From contig CAZDZO010000022.1 of the NCBI GenBank assembly GCA_964509975.1, forward strand, positions 1 through 16,359: a stretch of DNA of 16,359 bases, given 5' to 3'. Of this stretch, positions 1-6,649 are shown piece after piece. The stretch's first letter is position 1, and every line of letters starts with the position of its first letter. The notes beneath the pieces are model-generated. The model was not told the origin of the DNA, did not search any database, and saw nothing but the letters and a program-made list of their open reading frames with translations. Origin of the DNA: CAZVBV01 sp964509975. Its GTDB lineage: Bacteria > Patescibacteriota > Gracilibacteria > UBA4473. The translations under genes were made by a program, and so were the position numbers.

Positions 1-2
1 TT

Positions 3-3000
3 AAGACTGGAACATCAAGTCTCGGAGACAGTGTGACGATTAAAGCTGATGGAAAAGTCGGTATCGGGACGACGAGTCCTGCTGAATTATTAGAATTAAG
101 TGGAGGTAATTTAAAAGTTTCAGGTAATGCTTATATAAATGATAGAACAAGAATAGGAACTGTAGGAAGTTTAGCTACCCCTGCCATATATAAAATGGGA
201 GATGATAATACTGGAATTTGGTTTCCTACCGCAGATAACATTGGTTTAGTATCAGGTGGTGTTGAGGGGTTAAGAGTAGCAAGTGGCAACGTCGGCATCG
301 GAACGACGAGTCCAGCAGCGAAGTTGGAAATTGTTGGAACTGCTATATCTCAATTAAAAGTTAGCGGATATGAAAGTGTTGTTGGTGCTAATGTTGCTAG
401 TGGGCAGATAAATGTAGGTTCATTAGGTTTTGTTCGTTATGTTGGTTCAACAGGAGATTTTTATATAGATAATTCTTTTAATGCTGATGGAGCAGATATT
501 CATTTTAGAACTAAAACATCTGGAACTCCAATTAATGCAATGAGCATTACAGGCACAGGCAACGTCGGCATCGGGACGACGAGTCCATCAAATAAATTAG
601 ACATTCAAATAGCAAGTGGAGATTCTGGAGGTATAACAATAAGAGATGATACAAGTACTATTGCTGTTTTAGCAGATGGTGGCTCTGGAAGTGATAATGG
701 GTATTTACAATTATACAAAGAAAATGTAGTAACAACTCAATTAGCAGTAGATGGAACTTCTCCATCTTTTATTAATTCAGGCAACGTCGGCATCGGGACG
801 ACGAGTCCTACTGCCACGCTCGACGTAGCCGGTCCTATAGAAAATGGTCTGGTCGCATGGTGGACCATCGATGAAGGAACAGGAACAAGCGTCGCTGATC
901 AAAGTATAAACAGCAACACCGGAACCTTAACAGTCGGGGCTGGAAGCTGGGATACCGCTAAGTTTAGTAGTGCTGTAGATTTCGATGGAGCCGCTACTTC
1001 TATTAGTTGTGGAAGTGGAACCACTATTGATGACATCCATGATGGTGGTGGAACCATGAGTGCTTGGATTTACCCTGAATCAGACGGAGAGGATAATTAC
1101 GGAAGAATCGTTGATAAATCTGTTGCCTTTAGAGTAGATGTTCGTGAAGAATCTGGCGGTTTTGTTAAAATGTCGTTCGGTAAATATTTTGATGGGGTTA
1201 ATGGTGGTTGGAAAACAACGAATGCTGTGATTCCTCTCAATGCATGGTCTCATGTCGTTATTACTTACGATGCAGATTCTGTGAGCAATAACCCTATTTT
1301 CTACATTAATGGAACAACTTATACGGTTGCTTCTGGAATAACAGAAACAGGTACACCAACCGGAACAAGGGACAGTGATGCGGCTTCGACACTTTATATA
1401 GGAAATGCTACTAGTGGTGCCAGTACTTTTGATGGTTTGATAGATGAGGTTAAATTGTACAACAGAACGTTGTCAGCAAGGGAATCTCAGGAACTGTACA
1501 GACAAGGATCTCCTTCACTCGCTCAGGGGGGAGCCGTAACCGGAGAACTACTTGTAAGTGGGAATGTCGGGATTGGGACAGCGAGTCCTTCTAGTTTATT
1601 ACATTTAAATGGGGCAGCTTCAACCTACACCTCTGCACTTACTATTCAAGAAGATAGTAAAACCATAGCTCGGTTAGGTGATGGAGATGTTACTGGAGAT
1701 AATGGTGTTTTAGAATTATATGATGAAGGAGTTTTAAAAATAAATTTTGATTCTGATGCTTCTGCAGATAGTTATATTAATAATGGAGGTAATGTCGGTA
1801 TCGGGACGACGAGTCCTTCTGCTAAGCTGGATATTTATGATACAGCAGGAGCAACAGTTAATTTAAATGGTGCAGTTGGAAATACTAATTCAATAGATTT
1901 TCAAGAAGGGGATATTTCTTATTTTAGGATAGAGCACGATGGTTCTGCATCTGCCCCAGATAATTTATTTAAAATTCGTTCAGCTAGTTCAACAGGGGGA
2001 ATTGATACAGATGTTTTAACTATTCAACAAGGAGGGAATGTTGGGATTGGGACTGATAGCCCGGATAAGTTATTGCAAGTTGCAGGAAATTTTGCTCCTG
2101 GTGCATTAAGATTAGAAAGGGCTGGAGATACGGGGGTGACTGCTGGAGAAGAATTAGGAACAATTGATTTTTGGAGTAATGATGGCTCAATAACTCCAAG
2201 TGTAAGAGCTGAAATTTCTGGAATTTCTGAGGGGGGGTTGGGAGAAACTGCTTTGAAATTTTCTACTGCTTCAACTGGCTCAAATACTGAAAGAATGAGG
2301 ATTGATAATGATGGAAATGTTGGGATTGGGACTGATAGTCCAAGTTATTCTTTGGATGTTTATAAATCAACTGATGGAATATCTGCTATTCAAATACAAA
2401 ATCCTAATACTGGAACATCAAGTGTTTCTGAATTAAGAATTATGGGACAAGGTAATAATCTTTTATTTGATTCTTATGGGGATTCACACTCCACAAAAGC
2501 AAATTCAAATTGGATATATTCAACAGCTGGAGGTTCAGATTTGGTTCTAGGAACAGAATCAATTGAAAGGATGAGGATAGATTCTTCGGGGAATGTAGGG
2601 ATTGGGGCTAGTAGTCCAAGTCAAACACTACATGTTTCTGGGGATGAATTGGTTACTGGAAAAAGTTATATTGGAGCTACTTCTGTTTACTTGGATTATT
2701 CTGGAGGGGATTTGGCTTTTGCTACTTCAAGCGCAACAAAAATGATTATTGATTCTTCGGGGAATGTTGGGATCGGCGACACCACCCCGTCAACCAAACT
2801 CGAAGTAGCGGGAACGGTAACCGCCACCGCGTTCGTCGGAGATGGAACCGGATTGACAGGAATTGATACGACAGAAGACGACACGCTTGCCACCGTTACC
2901 GGACGAGGCGCAACTACGGCCACGCCAATTACATTGAGTGAAACGCCAGGCAATCATGCCGCCACACCGACTCTGGCCTTTGGAGATGGAGATACAGGAT

Positions 3001-6000
3001 TCTATGAAAGTGCAGATGACACACTGGGAATCAGTAATGCTGGAGGATTACAATTCGAATTCACATCCGGATCCTTTCAAGGATCGCATGCACAAAGTCC
3101 TCAAATAATAGCTGGAGGAGCTCTTTCTTCAACAAGTCCAGGATATAGATTTCGAGATGATTCAAACACGGGACTCGGACACGCCGCCGCCGACCAACTC
3201 TCTCTCATCGCCGGAGGCACGGAAATGCTCCGACTCAAAGAAACCGGCACCGCTACTTCTGATCAACTTATCATTGGTCCAGCGGGAATCATCGGAACCG
3301 CCGCCACTCCATCTTTGGCTTTCGGTGACGGAGATACAGGATTCTATGAAAGTGTTGATGATAATTTGAGTATATCGACCGCTGGAAGCAGAAAATTTTT
3401 ACTAGTAAATGCATCGGGAATTTTTAGATCTAATGATGCAGGTGGTGCTGGTCTTGCTAATGAAACTGCTTCTTCAACTAATCCTACAATATTCCCAAAT
3501 CACAGCGATGTTGATACTGGTCTCGGCGCCACCGCCGACCAACTCTCTCTCATCTCAGGAGGAGTAGAAATGCTCCGACTCAAAGAAACCGGCACCGCTG
3601 GAACCGATCAAATAATTATTGCACCGGCTGGGATTATCGGAGGTTCTACCGTTCCCTCTCTTGCTTTTGGTGATGGAGATAGTGGATTTGTTGAACTCTC
3701 TGACGATAAAGTTGGTATCTCTCTAGGAGGAAATGGAGTCTATTGGACATTTGAATCAGGCGGAATTATTTCTGGACAAAATACACATCCAGCAATCTTG
3801 TACGAAGCCTCTTCTTCTATAAATCCAAACTTCAATCCAAGACGAGATGATTCTGACACTGGTATTGGATGGAATGCCGCCGACCAACTTTCCCTCATTT
3901 CAGGAGGACAAGAAATGCTGAGACTCGTGGAAGGAACCACTGATTACATCCAAGTGCCAAATAACATGTGGGTCGCGGGTGCTGATAGCGCAGGAACGGG
4001 CGTGGTGAATATGTTCAAAGTGAACGCCAGCGATGAAATCGAAATCGGAGGAAATCTCAACATTGGAACCCTTTCACTCGCTGAGGACAGTGGGGCCGTT
4101 ACACTGGTAAACATGCCAGTGTCGGGTACCCCAACGGCTGGAACAGAAGAAAGCTACAGTTTCTCTCTCGACTCCGATCCAGTCCTCACGGTTTACGGCG
4201 AGGCGGACGGAACCGGAGGAACACAGAACGAAGGGGTGGTGATCGCTGGAGACCTCACCGTCAGCGGAACCTCTACTCTGTCCAATATAGAAATCTCAAC
4301 CGATTCTATCTCCGCTCCACTCAATAGTAATATGACTTTCCGAACTGGAACATCAAGTCTCGGAGATACCATGACGGTTACTGCTGATGGCAAGGTGGGA
4401 ATCGGAATAACAAATCCAACTTCAACACTCCATGCAAATGGATCCGTTTTTGGAACCTCTCTCAATACTTCTGGAAGTTCTTATGCCCTTCGTTTCTCTC
4501 CAACCGCTGGAAGTGGAACCGATTGGATTGGACAACTCCGAGATAATACGCGCGATTTCCGGTTTAATAACTCAAGTGGAACCTCCCTCGTGACCATCGA
4601 GGGAACGGGGAATGTGGGGATCGGGACGACGAGTCCTGGGGCGGAATTGGAAGTAAGTTCCACCACTCCGCAACTTCTTATTACAGACACAGATACGACT
4701 GATTACACGGATGGTCTAAAAATCACAGGATCAACTGCTTCTTATTATTCACAACTCGGGACTTATAATCTTGAATTTATAAGAGCTCCAGGAACAACTA
4801 TGCATGCTGTCATTGGAATAAATTCCGACACAGGAGAGGCCTTCACAGGCACGGGAGGAGATATTCAGTTCAAAACAAATAACGAGGGATCCTATGCCCA
4901 GCGAATGACTATTTTAAAGTCTGGTAACGTCGGTATCGGGACGACGGATCCAAGTGGAAGGCTTCATATTGCAGGAACTCCAGGAAGTGTAGCTGGTTCC
5001 GGACTTGTATTTAATGGAAGCACTGCAATATGGCAGATGACTTCTTCTGATTTGAGAATTAGACCTGCGGGAACTGACATAGCAACATTTACAGATGCCG
5101 GAGTCGGGATTGGGACGGTGAGTCCTCAAGCAGGTAAAAGACTAGATGTTAGAAGTGAAAATGCAGATAATGCTGTAGGAATTGCTTCCTATGGATATAA
5201 TGGAAACGGAGGTATTGCAGTTTTGGCAAATGGATATGCGACTTCTGGAACAGGTTATAATTATGGAATACAAGGTATTTCTACAGGATCAAGAGCTTCT
5301 GGAATAAATGTTGGAGGTTATTTTTCCGCTACAGGTACCGCTAATAATTATGCTCTCCTTACGGGGACTGGAAACGTCGGAATTGGGACGACAACTCCTG
5401 GTGAGTTATTAGATGTTTCTGGTGGAAATATACTTCTTTCAGGATTAAATCAAAGAATTGGTTTTAATAATATTGATGAAGGTTTGAGATCTGCCGTTAA
5501 TGGAGATTTAGCAATGACTGCTCGTAATGATTTAGAATTTTATGCAGATATAAATGCTGGAGGATCTAATTATATTGCTTTTCATATCGGAGATGATGTT
5601 GGAGAAACTGCAGCTGAAAAAATGCGAATAGATCCAGCCGGTAACGTCGGTATCGGGACGGCGAGTCCAACAGCAAGTCTTCAAATAGTTGATACTGAGG
5701 GATCTAATGTAGCTCTTTCCGTACAGGGTCCTAATAATTCAAGTGGAACAAATGTTAAATTTATAAATGATAGTGGAACGGAAACGTTTACGGTATTAGG
5801 AGATGGTAACGTCGGTATCGGCGACACCACTCCTGACTCAGCTTTGGATGTTGCAGGAACTATTCGTGCCACACAACTCTGTGACGAGAACGGTGCGAAC
5901 TGTAAAGACATTTCTACCAACGACTGGGACAATAACTCGAGCATCTTTGTGGGCGTGTCAGCTGCCTCAAATGGAAGTGCCGCGCATGACAGCTTGACGG

Positions 6001-6323
6001 GATACCGAGCGGCTAACGATCTCTGTGACACTGCGGTCACGGGCTCTCATGTCTGTTCTGTTGATGAAATCACGCGAACCATCGCCATGATCTCTGACCT
6101 CACCACACTCGGGACCTGGTCAGCGGGTGGAACCACTCAAGTCTGGATCAACTCCGGAGGAGCCAAATACGCTCCAGCCGTCAGACCAGCTGATGACTGT
6201 AACGGTTGGGCACTCAGCACCAACGCCGCCTTCGGAAACTTCTGGATTCTCAACTCCACGTCCGGTGGACGAAGCGGAGTCGGGTATTGTAATACTTCCA
6301 AAGCCTTCGCATGCTGTAAATGA
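3..6323 (+). CDS. Giant VGIG-repeat surface or tail-fibre-like protein, 5' end outside the window
   Basis: No function is assigned; the architecture suggests a secreted fibrous adhesin or tail-fibre-like protein. The frame is open to the left edge: residues KTGTSSLGDSV precede the first GTG at 33, so that GTG is not the real start. At least 2106 residues are visible. Numbering from 33: about 17 G-N-V-G-I-G-(T/D)-x-(S/T)-P seams, a LamG/concanavalin-like domain near residues 270-490 (LVAWWTIDEGTG to LIDEVKLYNRTLS), a tail-fibre-like stretch GDGTGLTGI plus VTGRGATTATPITL near 935-970, three LAFGDGD repeats near 977-1305, more seams, then a Cys-containing C-terminal domain (about 1945-2096) ending FACCK. 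No S74 chaperone triad is apparent. Cargo between seams ranges from AT-rich (about 1600-2750) to GC-richer (about 2770-4330). Stop TGA at 6321-6323 sits in a hairpin. The reading frame is certain; the role is inferred. Confidence 0.93.
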   Translation, partial: KTGTSSLGDSVTIKADGKVGIGTTSPAELLELSGGNLKVSGNAYINDRTRIGTVGSLATPAIYKMGDDNTGIWFPTADNIGLVSGGVEGLRVASGNVGIGTTSPAAKLEIVGTAISQLKVSGYESVVGANVASGQINVGSLGFVRYVGSTGDFYIDNSFNADGADIHFRTKTSGTPINAMSITGTGNVGIGTTSPSNKLDIQIASGDSGGITIRDDTSTIAVLADGGSGSDNGYLQLYKENVVTTQLAVDGTSPSFINSGNVGIGTTSPTATLDVAGPIENGLVAWWTIDEGTGTSVADQSINSNTGTLTVGAGSWDTAKFSSAVDFDGAATSISCGSGTTIDDIHDGGGTMSAWIYPESDGEDNYGRIVDKSVAFRVDVREESGGFVKMSFGKYFDGVNGGWKTTNAVIPLNAWSHVVITYDADSVSNNPIFYINGTTYTVASGITETGTPTGTRDSDAASTLYIGNATSGASTFDGLIDEVKLYNRTLSARESQELYRQGSPSLAQGGAVTGELLVSGNVGIGTASPSSLLHLNGAASTYTSALTIQEDSKTIARLGDGDVTGDNGVLELYDEGVLKINFDSDASADSYINNGGNVGIGTTSPSAKLDIYDTAGATVNLNGAVGNTNSIDFQEGDISYFRIEHDGSASAPDNLFKIRSASSTGGIDTDVLTIQQGGNVGIGTDSPDKLLQVAGNFAPGALRLERAGDTGVTAGEELGTIDFWSNDGSITPSVRAEISGISEGGLGETALKFSTASTGSNTERMRIDNDGNVGIGTDSPSYSLDVYKSTDGISAIQIQNPNTGTSSVSELRIMGQGNNLLFDSYGDSHSTKANSNWIYSTAGGSDLVLGTESIERMRIDSSGNVGIGASSPSQTLHVSGDELVTGKSYIGATSVYLDYSGGDLAFATSSATKMIIDSSGNVGIGDTTPSTKLEVAGTVTATAFVGDGTGLTGIDTTEDDTLATVTGRGATTATPITLSETPGNHAATPTLAFGDGDTGFYESADDTLGISNAGGLQFEFTSGSFQGSHAQSPQIIAGGALSSTSPGYRFRDDSNTGLGHAAADQLSLIAGGTEMLRLKETGTATSDQLIIGPAGIIGTAATPSLAFGDGDTGFYESVDDNLSISTAGSRKFLLVNASGIFRSNDAGGAGLANETASSTNPTIFPNHSDVDTGLGATADQLSLISGGVEMLRLKETGTAGTDQIIIAPAGIIGGSTVPSLAFGDGDSGFVELSDDKVGISLGGNGVYWTFESGGIISGQNTHPAILYEASSSINPNFNPRRDDSDTGIGWNAADQLSLISGGQEMLRLVEGTTDYIQVPNNMWVAGADSAGTGVVNMFKVNASDEIEIGGNLNIGTLSLAEDSGAVTLVNMPVSGTPTAGTEESYSFSLDSDPVLTVYGEADGTGGTQNEGVVIAGDLTVSGTSTLSNIEISTDSISAPLNSNMTFRTGTSSLGDTMTVTADGKVGIGITNPTSTLHANGSVFGTSLNTSGSSYALRFSPTAGSGTDWIGQLRDNTRDFRFNNSSGTSLVTIEGTGNVGIGTTSPGAELEVSSTTPQLLITDTDTTDYTDGLKITGSTASYYSQLGTYNLEFIRAPGTTMHAVIGINSDTGEAFTGTGGDIQFKTNNEGSYAQRMTILKSGNVGIGTTDPSGRLHIAGTPGSVAGSGLVFNGSTAIWQMTSSDLRIRPAGTDIATFTDAGVGIGTVSPQAGKRLDVRSENADNAVGIASYGYNGNGGIAVLANGYATSGTGYNYGIQGISTGSRASGINVGGYFSATGTANNYALLTGTGNVGIGTTTPGELLDVSGGNILLSGLNQRIGFNNIDEGLRSAVNGDLAMTARNDLEFYADINAGGSNYIAFHIGDDVGETAAEKMRIDPAGNVGIGTASPTASLQIVDTEGSNVALSVQGPNNSSGTNVKFINDSGTETFTVLGDGNVGIGDTTPDSALDVAGTIRATQLCDENGANCKDISTNDWDNNSSIFVGVSAASNGSAAHDSLTGYRAANDLCDTAVTGSHVCSVDEITRTIAMISDLTTLGTWSAGGTTQVWINSGGAKYAPAVRPADDCNGWALSTNAAFGNFWILNSTSGGRSGVGYCNTSKAFACCK
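838..1515 (+). other. LamG/concanavalin-like domain inside the giant gene
   Basis: The segment opens with NGLVAWWTIDEGTG, has AVDFDGAATS, MSAWIYPES and WSHVVITYDAD in the middle, and ends LIDEVKLYNRTLSARESQELY. This order is the classic Laminin_G_3-type jelly-roll signature: opening strand, FDG, W-I-K/Y, W-H-V, then D-E-V-x-x-Y-N-R-x-L-S. It interrupts the VGIG seam rhythm and has the same start and end signatures as the LamG modules of the two downstream genes. A glycan- or protein-binding role is likely from the family; the ligand is unknown. Confidence 0.85.
2962..3945 (+). repeat. Three consecutive ~115-residue LAFGDGD/DTGxG repeats
   Basis: Three units of about 342-345 bases start near 2962, 3304 and 3649. 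Each begins TP(S/T)LAFGDGD(T/S)GF and contains a variable strip. Each then has a D(S/V)(N/D)TG(L/I)G signature and ADQLSLI(A/S)GGxEMLRL. The first two continue KETGTA and end with an AGIIG linker. Phrases of this kind are known from tail-fibre-like proteins of environmental phages and uncultured bacteria. The framework phrases are nearly identical at DNA level (CCGACCAACTCTCTCTCATC occurs in units 1 and 2), while the strips in between differ. Confidence 0.85.
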
Positions 6324-6335
6324 CACGCAGTGTCA
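6321..6335 (+). repeat. Hairpin containing the stop codon of the giant gene
   Basis: TGACAC-GCA-GTGTCA forms a perfect 6-bp stem with a 3-base loop, and its first three bases are the TGA stop codon. No T-run follows, so it is not a canonical intrinsic terminator. It abuts the REP-like element beginning at 6335. Confidence 0.7.
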
Positions 6336-6378
6336 TCCTGAGCCCTCGACTTCTCGAGGACAGGCTCTGCCGAAGGAT
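6335..6378. repeat. REP-like nested palindrome
   Basis: Three nested pairings are visible: ATCCT (6335-6339) with AGGAT (6374-6378), GAGCC (6340-6344) with GGCTC (6363-6367), and CCTCGA-CTTC-TCGAGG (6344-6359). The ATCCTGAGCCCTCGACTTC wording resembles REP-type palindromes common between genes in many bacteria. Twelve bases, GCCCTCGACTTC, recur in reverse complement inside the open frame at 12750-12773, so the same family appears in both intergenic and coding positions. Confidence 0.7.
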
Positions 6379-6402
6379 CCCTTAAAAAAATAGTTAAAAA
6401 AT

Positions 6403-6597
6403 ATGAAAAAAATTCAAAAGACTCTCTCTACTCAGTCATCCTGGCTTGCCCAGGATCGGACGAGTGGTCCGCCTGTATACAGAGTGAAACGAATAATTAT
6501 CACAAGTACCGCGCTAACGCTTACAACATTCTTTCAAGCTTTCAACCGATTCCGGGCAAGCCGGAATGACCATATTCTATTTACATTTAATCTTTAA
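6403..6597 (+). CDS. Doubtful 64-codon ORF running through palindromes
   Basis: The frame starts ATGAAAAAAATTCAAAAG, a start typical of exported proteins (MKKIQKTLS), and ends TAA at 6595-6597. No domain is recognised and no good Shine-Dalgarno sequence precedes it. Most of its length is the inverted palindrome pair at 6435-6570, so its codons are largely dictated by repeats. It may be a decayed gene start, a leader peptide or chance. It is not in the same frame as the next gene. It is worth comparing with the repeat-filled leaders at 8012 and 12539, which are also open frames through palindromes. Confidence 0.2.
   Translation: MKKIQKTLSTQSSWLAQDRTSGPPVYRVKRIIITSTALTLTTFFQAFNRFRASRNDHILFTFNL
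6435..6570. repeat. Inverted pair of 22-base palindromes, BIME- or MITE-like
   Basis: At 6435-6456 GTC is followed by ATCCTGG-CTTGC-CCAGGAT. At 6549-6570 the mirror element reads ATTCCGG-GCAAG-CCGGAAT followed by GAC. The loops are exact reverse complements, while the 7-bp stems differ at two positions with compensating changes. The core between them includes a further small stem CGGAC-GAGTG-GTCCG (6457-6471). Head-to-head elements around a core of about 92 bases resemble a BIME or a short MITE. No transposase is present in the window. Confidence 0.65.
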
Positions 6598-6649
6598 ACT
6601 TTCTTTTACCTTTTACCTTTAGCAATTACTCTCTAACCCTTTCATTAAC

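Larger units (their letters stand above)
51..5834 (+). repeat. Dispersed VGIGTTSP seam array, 17 copies of a 30-base unit
   Basis: Units begin at 51, 285, 558, 780, 1560, 1788, 2034, 2313, 2588, 2760, 4389, 4608, 4923, 5097, 5370, 5640 and 5805. Each encodes G-(N/K)-V-G-I-G-T-T-S-P or a close variant. Many copies keep the same codons as well as the same residues: those at 558 and 780 share AACGTCGGCATCGGGACG and continue with ACGAGTCC. The unit is GC-rich (20 of 30 bases in the 780 copy). Copies inside AT-rich stretches (2034, 2313, 2588) use a different codon set, GGGATTGGG. Spacing runs from about 170 to 1600 bases, so this is not a simple tandem array. In known proteins the motif forms short beta repeats in fibres. 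Confidence 0.9.
6324..6649. other. 326-base spacer, palindrome-rich, no convincing gene
   Basis: Besides the hairpins listed separately it holds an A-rich patch (6381-6415). Just before the next start there is a pyrimidine-rich stretch with TTACCTT repeats (about 6600-6620). I see no clear sigma70-type promoter and no intrinsic terminator. The Shine-Dalgarno region before 6650 is absent or very weak. Confidence 0.6.

Noticed and set aside
51..5834. Regularly recurring 30-base unit resembling CRISPR repeats
   Set aside because: The spacing is irregular (about 170-1600 bases), every copy is in one reading frame and encodes the VGIGTTSP motif, and no cas gene is present.
5866..6323. Diversity-generating retroelement variable region in the C-terminal domain
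   Set aside because: No reverse transcriptase, template repeat or near-copy of this 3' end was seen in the window. The fold guess alone is not enough.
3..6323. Prophage tail-fibre gene
   Set aside because: The motifs overlap with phage fibres, but no capsid, tail, lysis or integrase gene is nearby, and the neighbours are secreted LamG and Cys-rich proteins.
6335..6390. Intrinsic terminator after the giant gene
   Set aside because: The palindromes are followed by an A-run, not a T-run, on the plus strand, so termination cannot be claimed.
6324..6597. TGA recoding (code 25) extending the giant gene past 6323
   Set aside because: The protein ends naturally at FACCK, the other genes have no in-frame TGA, and the extension would be repeat-derived sequence.
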